In this document: positions 51,510 through 59,435 of the stretch, piece after piece
Numbering within the stretch: the first letter of the stretch is position 1
Layout: the number at the start of each line of letters is the position of its first letter
DNA from: CAZOAR01 sp964577985
Lineage (GTDB): Bacteria; Gemmatimonadota; CAZMKB01; CAZNLH01
Assembly (NCBI GenBank): GCA_964577985.1
Contig: CAZOAR010000003.1
Coordinates: forward strand, 1 to 64,000
DNA length: 64,000 bases
Direction: 5' to 3'
The notes under the pieces: generated by a model
The model's input: the letters and a program-made list of their open reading frames with translations, nothing else
The model's database searches: none
What the model was told of the DNA's origin: nothing
Position numbers and translations under genes: made by a program

Positions 51510-52048
51510 TGGCTGAACTCCTGACTGCGAGCCGACTCTTGCCGCCGGACTCTGAAGGTGATTCAGACGCGTAACAACGGTTGGAATATAAGGAGTGCCC
51601 CGAAGATTGTCAATGAAGGGTTTCAAGCGCCTCTGGTGCCGTTTGATGGCGTCTACCGGCTCAATGATGCCGGTAAGCCGGGATTTCGTCTCTGAGGAAG
51701 CTTTGAAAGCCGATATTTATTATCCAGGCGAAAAAAAACAATTTTTCCTTGCTTTTCACGATTTAATTGTACTAATTTAATAGGCGAGGAAGATGAATCT
51801 CGCCAGCTATGTATGAATGTTATGCTTGATACTTCCCGCGGGGAATAGCGGAGGAGTCCGGGCGCGGGCCATCTGAACGGCTCAACAATTGTTTTTCCTG
51901 TCTATGCAGAAGGAAAAGAGGGGGGTGATAGAAGCCGGAGGAAAGGATTGATTATCCAGGAGTTCTTATCATCGAGAATGTCAATATCCAGGGTTGGTTG
52001 TTTTTTCGAGAGTCATTGAGGTACCCCGCGAAAGAGGAGAAGTTGATT
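51510..52048. other. Divergent non-coding region between rfbF and pal
   Basis: About 540 bases without a supported gene. It includes an AT-rich patch (51713-51782), unlike the surrounding sequence, which probably holds promoters for one or both flanking genes; a TTGCTT/TAATTT pair with an 18-base gap is a weak candidate. A short inverted repeat (TTTTCCT/AGGAAAA, near 51893-51920) is also present. Confidence 0.4.
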
Positions 52049-52618
52049 ATGAGAGCATTTCTGACTGGCCGGAATTGGCTGATACTTGGGCTGCTGCTGA
52101 CTATAGTTTTTGTCGGATGCGCCAAGCAGGAACCAATCCCCGAGATAGACGAAGACGCCGCGAGGCTCGAGCAGGAGAGGCTTAGAAAAGAAGAAGAAGA
52201 GAGACTTCGCCAGCAGAGGGCGGAAGAGGAGAGACAACGCCTGGCTGAGGAAGAGGCGAGAGCGAAGAAGGCGTTCGAGGAGCAGATGTCGGTCACCATT
52301 CATTTCGATTTTGACAAGTCTTCGCTGAGGGCCGATGCCAGGGAGATTCTGTCACAGAAGGCAACTCTTCTGCGCCAGCGCCCGTCAGTCAAGATAAGAA
52401 TCGAAGGGCACTGCGACAAGTGGGGTACGGAAGAGTACAACCTCGCTCTCGGCGAAAGGCGAGCCAGCGTCGCAGCAGACTATCTCGTAAATGCGGGGAT
52501 CGAGGCGGGTCGCATATCGAAGATAAGTTATGGGAAGGAACGGCCCCTGAATACTGCTGACACTCGAGAGGCCTGGGCGGAGAACCGTCGGGGAGAATTC
52601 CATATTACTTCCTGGTAG
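52049..52618 (+). CDS. pal: Peptidoglycan-associated lipoprotein (Pal/OmpA family)
   Basis: 189 aa. ATG 52049 has AGGAG upstream. Lipoprotein signal with lipobox FVGC (about 21-24). A Glu/Arg-rich helical spacer (about 35-85) links it to an OmpA-like domain (about 88-189) with TIHFDFDKSSLR, IRIEGHCDKWGTEEYNLALGERRA. The Asp/Arg residues that bind diaminopimelate in peptidoglycan lie in this segment. It tethers the outer membrane to the wall. No Tol genes are adjacent. Confidence 0.87.
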   Translation: MRAFLTGRNWLILGLLLTIVFVGCAKQEPIPEIDEDAARLEQERLRKEEEERLRQQRAEEERQRLAEEEARAKKAFEEQMSVTIHFDFDKSSLRADAREILSQKATLLRQRPSVKIRIEGHCDKWGTEEYNLALGERRASVAADYLVNAGIEAGRISKISYGKERPLNTADTREAWAENRRGEFHITSW

Positions 52619-52649
52619 CGACTTCAACAGGTCCGCAGCGTGACTAACT

Positions 52650-52728
52650 GGGGTCAATGCCCCCGGCCTTGTTAAATGTATGTTCGACACTCGTCGAAGG
52701 GGCTCGGTGGTTTTGACCCCGGTTTTGC
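52650..52728. repeat. Nested inverted-repeat element between pal and glgC
   Basis: Three nested pairs: GGGGTCAA (52650-52657) with TTGACCCC (52713-52720); GCCCC (52659-52663) with GGGGC (52699-52703); and a tight hairpin TTCGAC-actc-GTCGAA (52683-52698). The flanks read CT...GG. The element could be a MITE-like DNA insertion or fold as a stable RNA. It is the main content of the 300-base gap 52619-52922. Confidence 0.5.
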
Positions 52729-52922
52729 GCAGGCACGGGATGCGATGTCTTTTCTGTAGCGCGAGGACAGGGTTACATGCTTCTATCGCCATGACCTGCA
52801 GGTGGACCGGCCGGGGAAGAGATGACGATCCCGGATCGGGACGGCAATCCTGTTCTTGTATCCACGGCCTGCAGGATGAACAGCGACAGGATATGCCCCA
52901 GCTGTGAGGGGAGACGACAGTA

Positions 52923-54152
52923 ATGAGAGAAAAGGTCCTCGGGATGATCCTGGCAGGCGGGAAGGGAGAGCGGCTCTATCCTCTGACCCAGGAGAGATCG
53001 AAACCGGCGGTTCCATTTGGTGGCAAGTACAGAATTGTCGACTTCGTCCTCAACAACTTCATCAACTCTGCAATCTACTCGATCTTCGTACTCGTTCAAT
53101 TCAAGTCACAATCCCTGCAGGATCACTTGAGAGAAGGGTGGCAGTTCAGCGGGCTCGTGAAAGATCACTTCATCACGGCTGTGCCCGCTCAGCAGAGGAC
53201 GAGCGGGTCCTGGTACAAGGGTACGGCTGACGCCATATATCAAAACCTTCATCTTGTCAAAGGATCGAGTTCCTCGGTCGTCGCGATATTCGGGGCGGAT
53301 CACATCTACAAGATGAATATATCTCAGATGGTGAATTATCACTATCGCAAACGAGCCTCTGTCACCGTGGCGGCATTGCCTGTCCCGGTGGAGAAAGCTC
53401 ACCAGTATGGCGTCATAGAAATTGATGAGAACTGGAAGATGCTGAGTTTTACAGAAAAACCGGAAGAACCAAGGACGATTCCCGGCCATCCTAACCTGTG
53501 CCTGATCTCCCTGGGGAACTATCTGTTCAAGAAGGACACTCTTATAGAAGAGCTGGAGACAGATGCCGAAAAGGAGTCGGAACATGATTTTGGCAGGTCT
53601 ATTTTTCCCGAGATGTGCAAGCGGCGAGATGTTTATGTCTATGACTTCAGGGACAACCGGATTCCCGAGAGCCTGAAGGGTGAGGAGCCCTCCTACTGGA
53701 GGGACATCGGCACCATCGAGGAGTATTTCGATGCCAACATGGATCTGAAGAATATTGATCCTGCTTTCAATCTATATAACAGGAGCTGGCTCGTTAAGAC
53801 AGTCAGCTACGGAGACCCTCCCGCGAAATTTGTCTTTGACGAGAAGGGAAGAAAGGGAGAGACGATAGACTCAATAGTGGCCGAGGGTTGCATCATCAGC
53901 GGCGGTGTAGTGAAGGATTCTGTCCTTGGCAGGAACGTCCATATCCACAGCTACACCGAGGTCAGGAACTCCATACTTTTCGATGGCGTTGATGTAGGAA
54001 GGGCCTGTCGCCTCAATAATGTTATCATAGACAAACACAACAAGATTCCGGCCGGGACAACGATAGGCTACGATCCCGATGAAGACAAGCGAAGGTTCTT
54101 CATCAGTGAGGCAGGAATTGTTGTGATCCCCGTGGACTACAGGTGGGAGTGA
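52923..54152 (+). CDS. glgC: Glucose-1-phosphate adenylyltransferase
   Basis: 409 aa. The N-terminal catalytic part has GGKGERLYPLTQERSKPAVPFGG, WYKGTADAIYQN and the FGADHIYKM active-site segment. YGVIEIDENW and FTEKPEEP follow. The C-terminal left-handed beta-helix runs from about 290. It makes ADP-glucose for glycogen. GAGGGGAG precedes the ATG. No glgA/glgB neighbours lie in the window. Confidence 0.95.
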   Translation: MREKVLGMILAGGKGERLYPLTQERSKPAVPFGGKYRIVDFVLNNFINSAIYSIFVLVQFKSQSLQDHLREGWQFSGLVKDHFITAVPAQQRTSGSWYKGTADAIYQNLHLVKGSSSSVVAIFGADHIYKMNISQMVNYHYRKRASVTVAALPVPVEKAHQYGVIEIDENWKMLSFTEKPEEPRTIPGHPNLCLISLGNYLFKKDTLIEELETDAEKESEHDFGRSIFPEMCKRRDVYVYDFRDNRIPESLKGEEPSYWRDIGTIEEYFDANMDLKNIDPAFNLYNRSWLVKTVSYGDPPAKFVFDEKGRKGETIDSIVAEGCIISGGVVKDSVLGRNVHIHSYTEVRNSILFDGVDVGRACRLNNVIIDKHNKIPAGTTIGYDPDEDKRRFFISEAGIVVIPVDYRWE

Positions 54153-54273
54153 AAGCGGAGCGCCTCATCTTCTTGTCGGCCACCATCTCCTGTTGAACAT
54201 GCAGATCATGCACCGCACTGAAAGCGTCCCGGGAGAAGTGTATCCCGCTCCAGGGTTTGACTTTCGTCTAATC

Positions 54274-54302
54274 TTGACTTGCAAACTGATCTGATTTATG
54301 AT
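54274..54302 (+). promoter_or_regulatory. Promoter for the sigma-54 response regulator gene
   Basis: TTGACT (54274-54279) and TATGAT (54297-54302) with exactly 17 bases between; each box differs from consensus at one position. The leader is about 120 bases before TTG 54430. Confidence 0.6.
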
Positions 54303-54429
54303 ATCCTTCTCCTGACTTTGCCGGTCTTCCGCGCCCACAGGAGCAATCGGCGGAGGATGGCCGATACGGAGGCCCCCGGGATGCTTCGGCAAGGCCGTCT
54401 GGTGACACATTCTGAAGGGAGATCAATCC

Positions 54430-55809
54430 TTGGTTCCCGCAAAAATCCTGATTATTGAAGATGAAAAACTGATACGCTGGTCTCTCCGAGAAAGACTGGA
54501 AAAAGAGGGATATGGTGTGGAGGAAAGCGCTTCGGGTCACGAAGGGCTTCAGAAGTTGAAGGAGGACGGTGAATACGACCTGGTTCTGCTCGACTACAAG
54601 CTTCCTGATAAGGATGGCCTGGAGGTTCTGAAGAATATAGCACAGGACTTTGCAGACACTCTTGTGATAATGATGACCGCGTACAGCACCGTGAACAGTG
54701 CTGTAGAGGCCATGAAACTCGGCGCGTATGATTATGTCAACAAACCTTTCAACATGGATGAACTCCTCCTGACTATCGACAAGGCGCTCGAGACGACGAG
54801 CCTGAGACGCGAGATCAGGACCCTCAGGAAACAGCAGCAGGACAAGTTCGGCTCAAAACAGATGATCGGCTCGAGCCCGGAAATGATCGAAGTGTTCAAT
54901 TTGATCGACAAGGTTTCTCAGAGCGATACGACTACGGTCCTCCTTCAGGGAGAGAGTGGCACCGGCAAAGACCTTGTAGCCAAGGTTGTTCATTTCAAGA
55001 GCAGCAGAGCCGGTAAAGCATTCATGACGATCACCTGCTCCGCTCTTCCTGAAAACCTCCTGGAAAGCGAGCTGTTTGGCCACGAGAAGGGGGCGTTCAC
55101 CGATGCCAAGTCTCAGAAGGTCGGGCTCCTGGAACTTGCTGATAACGGCACCGTCTTCATGGATGAGATCGGGGATCTCTCTCTGCCACTGCAGGCGAAA
55201 CTCCTCAGGTTCATGGAGGAAAAAGCATACAAACGCGTTGGGGGGATTCGGGATCATTTCGTTGACGTGAGAATCATTGCCGCGACAAACAAGGATCTTG
55301 AGACAGAGGTAAGGGCCGGGAGATTCCGCAATGACCTTTACTACAGATTAAAGGTTGTGCCGATCTACCTCCCGCCGCTGAGAGAGAGGACCGGCGATCT
55401 TCCTCTCCTGATAAAGCTCTTCATCGACGGGTTTAATCGAGACCTCAAGAAGAGAGTCAAGGGAGTCTCGAAGGCGGCGATGGAGCGCCTCCTGGCTTAT
55501 CGCTGGCCAGGCAATGTCCGGGAACTCAGGAATATAATCGAGCGTTCAATCCTGCTGGGCAGTGGAGATGAAATAGCAGTGGATGATTTGCCCCTGGAAT
55601 TGCGGGAGGGAGGTCGAGTGTTTTCGGAAGAGCATTCGCCCTATCCAAGACTGACCAGAGAAGGGCTGGATTTCAGTCGTCTCGAGAGAGATCTGGTAGA
55701 GCAGGCCCTGGCGTTAGCCGGAGGGAACCAGACGAAGGCCGCGAAACTGCTCGGTATGAACAGAGACCAGATAAGATACAGGATTGAGAAGTTTGGCATG
55801 AAGGATTGA
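54430..55809 (+). CDS. Sigma-54-dependent response regulator (NtrC family)
   Basis: 459 aa from TTG 54430, with GAAGGGAG upstream. The receiver domain has the phosphoacceptor D55 (LVLLDYKLPD), MMTAY and the KPF lysine. The AAA+ domain has Walker A GESGTGKD, the sigma-54 loop GAFTDA (221-226, D in place of the usual G at position 225), Walker B VFMDEIGDL and the arginine region. The C-terminus is a Fis-type helix-turn-helix (AGGNQTKAAKLLGMNRDQIRYRI). It activates sigma-54 promoters when phosphorylated. No sensor kinase is adjacent. A sigma-54 promoter lies 190 bases downstream. Confidence 0.93.
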   Translation: MVPAKILIIEDEKLIRWSLRERLEKEGYGVEESASGHEGLQKLKEDGEYDLVLLDYKLPDKDGLEVLKNIAQDFADTLVIMMTAYSTVNSAVEAMKLGAYDYVNKPFNMDELLLTIDKALETTSLRREIRTLRKQQQDKFGSKQMIGSSPEMIEVFNLIDKVSQSDTTTVLLQGESGTGKDLVAKVVHFKSSRAGKAFMTITCSALPENLLESELFGHEKGAFTDAKSQKVGLLELADNGTVFMDEIGDLSLPLQAKLLRFMEEKAYKRVGGIRDHFVDVRIIAATNKDLETEVRAGRFRNDLYYRLKVVPIYLPPLRERTGDLPLLIKLFIDGFNRDLKKRVKGVSKAAMERLLAYRWPGNVRELRNIIERSILLGSGDEIAVDDLPLELREGGRVFSEEHSPYPRLTREGLDFSRLERDLVEQALALAGGNQTKAAKLLGMNRDQIRYRIEKFGMKD

Positions 55810-55890
55810 TTACGGGCACGTGGGGAATATTCACCAGCTGATGCGGAGTATTCAGCAGATTTCCTTCCGCGGTCTCTCCACAGCCCGGAG

Positions 55891-55970
55891 TGCCTTTTCT
55901 ATGGCAGGACAATGGGTTTTACTAACATGATGTGAATATGGAAGTTACAACGTTGGCGGTGCCTTTGGCA
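55891..55970 (+). promoter_or_regulatory. Candidate enhancer-type inverted repeats upstream of the sigma-54 promoter
   Basis: TGCC-N8-GGCA (55891-55906) and TGCC-TTT-GGCA (55960-55970) lie about 105 and 35 bases before the promoter. Activators of the NtrC family bind inverted repeats placed upstream like this. The spacing of the two copies is not equal, so binding is inference. Confidence 0.35.
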
Positions 55971-55995
55971 ACTACGTTGTTGATTCTGCCCATGA

Positions 55996-56010
55996 TGGCA
56001 CAATCGTTGC
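55996..56010 (+). promoter_or_regulatory. Consensus sigma-54 (-24/-12) promoter
   Basis: TGGCAC (55996-56001), five bases, TTGC (56007-56010). The invariant GG (55997-55998) and GC (56009-56010) are separated by exactly ten bases, as sigma-54 requires. Transcription would begin near 56022. It lies just after the NtrC-family gene and points to the small-RNA candidate and then the PLP-enzyme gene. Confidence 0.75.
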
Positions 56011-56021
56011 CATGATGTGAT

Positions 56022-56157
56022 CGCGAAAAGGGGAGGACATTGAATTGAGACGCAAAGATTCATCAGGTCTTCATAGAATATAGGAACGGGGAAGGGATGA
56101 ATGCGAGTTCATCCCGTACGGGGTCGGACTACGAGGGGGGTCCGGCCCCTTTTTTTG
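56022..56157 (+). ncRNA. Candidate sigma-54-dependent small RNA
   Basis: A unit of about 135 bases between a sigma-54 promoter and a strong terminator. It contains a perfect 8-bp hairpin (GGGATGAA 56094-56101, TTCATCCC 56108-56115) just before the terminator hairpin. No convincing protein: only a 12-codon TTG frame (56045-56083) with AGGGGAGG upstream, so a micro-protein cannot be excluded. The RNA would be made only when a sigma-54 activator, perhaps the neighbouring regulator, is active. Confidence 0.5.
56120..56157 (+). terminator. Strong Rho-independent terminator
   Basis: GGGGTCGGAC (56120-56129) pairs with GTCCGGCCCC (56140-56149) with a ten-base loop; a run of eight T (56150-56157) follows. 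It ends the small-RNA candidate and separates it from the PLP-enzyme gene. Confidence 0.9.
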
Positions 56158-56401
56158 CGCGGAATGTTAGAAAAACGAACCCTCTGATCTGCAGATCCCG
56201 CATGGTGCCCGATAGAACAGCGTGTCCCCGGGGAATCAATGGGCGGACGACCTGTGGATCACAGAACTCGTGTTTTGGTGTTGTCAAAGGATAACGAATG
56301 TTTTAAATTATCAGCCACCAAGATCCCCTTCACAGGGCAGGTTGCGGTAGCCCTGAGTGCCATGAGCACTGTCTATGCACCCGATCAGCGGGAGATGGAT
56401 T

Positions 56402-57601
56402 ATGAGCGACAGGGAAATTGAGAAGAGGAGCTTTTCCACGATCTGCATCCACGGGTCAGGAGGCAAAGATCCTGCCACCGGTGCCCTTTCTACTCCCATA
56501 TATCAAAGTTCCACGTTTGCCTTCCAGGATGTCAAACAGGGAGCTGAGATATTCTCCGGGGTTCGGGAAGGCTATTTCTATACGAGGCTGGGGAATCCAA
56601 CGCATTCCGCCCTTGAGAGGGAAATGGCATACCTTGAAAATGGTGAAGACGCCCTTGCCCTGGCATCGGGTATGGCCGCGATTTCCAGCACAGTACTGAC
56701 TCTGACGAAAGCGGGTGAGAACGTTGTTGCGTCGGATACGGTATATGGCGGCACTCACGAGCTCTTCATGGAGATGTTGAGCAGGCTGAACATAGAGGCC
56801 AGGGAGGTCGACGCGGTAGAGGCGGGGAATATCGAAAAGGCGATTGATGACCAGACCCGTCTGGTGTTGATCGAGACGCCAGCCAATCCGACGCTGACAG
56901 TAATAGATATCTCCAGTTGCGCGAGAATCTGCCGTGATAAAGCCATTCCGCTTGTAGTGGATAACACATTCGCGAGCCCGTACTATCAGAGACCCATTGA
57001 GCTGGGTGCCGACATCGTAGTCCACAGTGCCACGAAGTATATTGGCGGTCATGGTGATACGGTCGGCGGTGTCATAGTCGGGCGGAAGGATTTCATAGGG
57101 GAGGTCAGGAGGAGTACAGTGCGGGATCTGGGTGGCATAATCAGTCCATTCAATGCCTGGCTTCTCCTCAGAGGTTTGAAGACACTTCCGGTGAGGATGG
57201 AGAGGCACTCGGACAACGCGATGGAAATTGCCCAGTACCTTGAAGGGCATCCGAAGGTGGCGAGGGTATGGTATCCCGGTTTGAGAAGTCATCCCCAGCA
57301 CCAGCTTGCCAGAAAGCAGCAGAGTGGATATGGTGGAATGATAGCTTTCGAGGTGAGAGGAGGCAGAGAAGCGGGTGAGATCCTCCTGAATTCAGTGGAT
57401 CTTATCACGCTGTCAGTCAGCCTGGGTGATGTGGACACATTGATTGAACATCCGGCTTCGATGACTCACTCTACTTATTCTGAAGAGGATCTCAAGAAGA
57501 TAGGGGTTACCGGTGGGTTTATCCGTCTGTCGGTGGGTCTCGAAAACGTGGAGGACCTTGTATATGACCTCTCTCAGGCCTTCAAGAAGATCCCCGGATG
57601 A
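56402..57601 (+). CDS. Cys/Met-metabolism PLP enzyme (methionine gamma-lyase/cystathionine gamma-synthase family)
   Basis: 399 aa from ATG 56402 with GGGAG eight bases upstream. PLP-binding lysine K212 in SATKYIGGHGD. Other conserved points: TPIYQSSTF, YTRLGNPTHSALE, ASGMAAIS, and SPYYQRPIELGADIV. Glu/Gly-rich substrate loops fit methionine gamma-lyase best, giving methanethiol, ammonia and 2-oxobutyrate; cystathionine gamma-synthase or -lyase is the alternative. Leucine dehydrogenase follows 110 bases later. 2-Oxobutyrate would feed propionyl-CoA and the methylmalonyl-CoA mutase encoded elsewhere in the window. Confidence 0.87.
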   Translation: MSDREIEKRSFSTICIHGSGGKDPATGALSTPIYQSSTFAFQDVKQGAEIFSGVREGYFYTRLGNPTHSALEREMAYLENGEDALALASGMAAISSTVLTLTKAGENVVASDTVYGGTHELFMEMLSRLNIEAREVDAVEAGNIEKAIDDQTRLVLIETPANPTLTVIDISSCARICRDKAIPLVVDNTFASPYYQRPIELGADIVVHSATKYIGGHGDTVGGVIVGRKDFIGEVRRSTVRDLGGIISPFNAWLLLRGLKTLPVRMERHSDNAMEIAQYLEGHPKVARVWYPGLRSHPQHQLARKQQSGYGGMIAFEVRGGREAGEILLNSVDLITLSVSLGDVDTLIEHPASMTHSTYSEEDLKKIGVTGGFIRLSVGLENVEDLVYDLSQAFKKIPG

Positions 57602-57711
57602 CAGGTTTCCATACGATGACGGGTAAGTACAGACTTGACAAATGACAGATCCGGAGGAGCTTTACTGTTTCCCTCGGACGACAACAATTCGTGAAAGGAA
57701 AGGTCGTTGAT

Positions 57712-58779
57712 ATGCAAACGCTGTATGAGATGATTCACCAGGACCATGAGCAACTGGTTTTCTGCAACAATAGTGATGTTGGACTCAGAGCGATTGTCGC
57801 CATCCATAATACGACCCTCGGGCCGGCACTCGGAGGCACCAGGATGTGGCCCTACGCAACCGAGGATGAGGCCGTCGTGGATGTCCTCAGGCTTGCCCGC
57901 GGTATGACATATAAGGCCTCGGCAGCAGGATTGAACCTGGGGGGCGGCAAGGCCGTTGTCATAGCAGACCCGAAAAAAGACAAGACAGAGGAACTCTTTC
58001 GGGCGTTCGGCCGGTTCATAGAGAGCCTTGGCGGAAGGTACATAACGGCGGAGGATGTGGGGACCTCGGTTGATGACATGGAATACGTCTATATGGAGAC
58101 GAAGCATGTCACCGGGATAACAACCGCGCATGGTGGAAGTGGGGATCCATCTCCTGTCACTGCCTTTGGAGTGTTCCAGGGCATAAAGGCTGCGGTTCTC
58201 GAGAAGATGGGCCTGGAATCAATCAAGGATCTGAAAGTCGCCGTCCAGGGCGCGGGTCATGTTGGTTACCATCTCATATCGTCCCTGGTCGAGGGGGGCG
58301 CTTCTGTCGTGGTGACAGATATCGATCCTGAAAAGGTGGAGAGGGTTGTCCGGGAGTTCGATGTCAAATCGGTCGAAGGGGACGCCATATACAGTGCGGA
58401 CGTTGATGTCTTTTCGCCCTGCGCCCTTGGAGCCGTCATAAACGATACGACCATACCGAAATTGAAATGCCAGATCATTGCGGGCGCCGCAAATAACCAG
58501 CTCGAGTCTGAGTATCACGGCCAGGAGCTTGAAAAACGTGAAATACTCTACGCTCCGGATTATGTGATAAATGCCGGCGGCCTTATCAACGTCTCGATAG
58601 AGCTGCAAGGATACAACAGGGAAAGAGCAATGAGGCGCGCCGGACAGATATACGACCGCCTTCTGGAGGTCTTCGCGATCTCAAAGGAGGAGAACATTCC
58701 CACGAGCGAGGCCGCGGACAGGATGGCGGAAAAACGGATACACAGGATCGCCTCCCTGAAGAGGAGCTACATCCCCTGA
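57712..58779 (+). CDS. Leucine dehydrogenase (Glu/Leu/Phe/Val dehydrogenase family)
   Basis: 355 aa from ATG 57712 with AAGGAAAGG upstream; the GTG at 57691 is an alternative. ALGGTRMWPY and NLGGGKAVV hold the catalytic lysine region. The NAD loop is GAGHVGYHL. NAANNQLESEYHG-like and PDYVINAGGLINV segments match branched-chain-specific members. It deaminates leucine and related amino acids oxidatively to 2-oxoacids. A hairpin follows 15 bases after the stop. Confidence 0.92.
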   Translation: MQTLYEMIHQDHEQLVFCNNSDVGLRAIVAIHNTTLGPALGGTRMWPYATEDEAVVDVLRLARGMTYKASAAGLNLGGGKAVVIADPKKDKTEELFRAFGRFIESLGGRYITAEDVGTSVDDMEYVYMETKHVTGITTAHGGSGDPSPVTAFGVFQGIKAAVLEKMGLESIKDLKVAVQGAGHVGYHLISSLVEGGASVVVTDIDPEKVERVVREFDVKSVEGDAIYSADVDVFSPCALGAVINDTTIPKLKCQIIAGAANNQLESEYHGQELEKREILYAPDYVINAGGLINVSIELQGYNRERAMRRAGQIYDRLLEVFAISKEENIPTSEAADRMAEKRIHRIASLKRSYIP

Positions 58780-58793
58780 ACCACGACGTAAGG

Positions 58794-58824
58794 AGCTCCC
58801 TGCTATCCCCGCAGGGGGCTTTAG
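58794..58824 (+). terminator. Hairpin terminator-like structure after leucine dehydrogenase
   Basis: AGCTCCCTGC (58794-58803) pairs with GCAGGGGGCT (58811-58820), one G-T pair, seven-base loop. The following T-run is short (TTTA), so termination may be weak. Confidence 0.55.
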
Positions 58825-58973
58825 ACAATAGTGTCCCCTAACCCCCTGCACGGATAGGATATCGTGCTTCCCCTCTTCGATTGGCTTCGGCTGATCTTAA
58901 AACAACCCCTGTACATCATTGAATTCAGATCGACTGCTGGTCGACAGGCCACACAGGCACGAAAGGCAGCAAA

Positions 58974-59414
58974 ATGCCGGAAAAAGCGAAGATGAACAGG
59001 AGATCTTTCCTGGACCGTATCCTTAGAGGGGGAGTGGCACTGGTGGGCCTGTTCAATGCAGCTTTCGCCATCACCTATTTTCGTTCGGGAAGAGGGATGC
59101 GGCGAAAGTACGAGCGTATGCACAGGGTTGGGGAGCTCGACTATTTCGACCCGGGATACAGCAGGGTAATCAGGATTGATTCCGATACCGTCCTCGTGGC
59201 AAGAACCGCCGAAGGAAAGTTCTTCGCGTTGTCAGCCGTCTGCCCCCATAAAGGCTGCCTGGTGGAGTGGAACAAGGAGGAAAACAGGATGATCTGTCCC
59301 TGCCACGCTGCACTCTTCGATCTGAGGGGAAATGTGCTGAGCGGCCCTGCCCAGAAGAGTCTTGTCTCATACACTGTTGATGTCGTCGGTACGTTTATAT
59401 ATCTGAAAGTATAG
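58974..59414 (+). CDS. Rieske [2Fe-2S] protein
   Basis: 146 aa. N-terminus has RRSFLDRIL, resembling a Tat signal, and a single hydrophobic anchor (about 18-35). Cluster ligands are C90 and H92 (CPHKGC) and C108 and H111 (CPCH), with C95 and C110 positioned for the structural disulfide. It should carry electrons from quinol to cytochrome c. It is followed 21 bases later by a cytochrome b gene and then by two multihaem cytochromes, so it is part of a quinol-oxidising complex. Confidence 0.94.
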   Translation: MPEKAKMNRRSFLDRILRGGVALVGLFNAAFAITYFRSGRGMRRKYERMHRVGELDYFDPGYSRVIRIDSDTVLVARTAEGKFFALSAVCPHKGCLVEWNKEENRMICPCHAALFDLRGNVLSGPAQKSLVSYTVDVVGTFIYLKV

Positions 59415-59435
59415 CTCCCATGGAGGCTTCCTGAT

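Noticed and set aside
52653..52922. Short frames between pal and glgC
   Set aside because: They cross the nested inverted-repeat element and lack ribosome-binding sites and recognisable content.
56097..56294. 65-residue frame beginning at ATG 56097
   Set aside because: It reads through the strong terminator hairpin and its start is part of a hairpin stem; composition is not protein-like.
56160..56401. SAM riboswitch in front of the methionine gamma-lyase family gene
   Set aside because: No SAM-I type conserved core or terminator/antiterminator pair could be seen.
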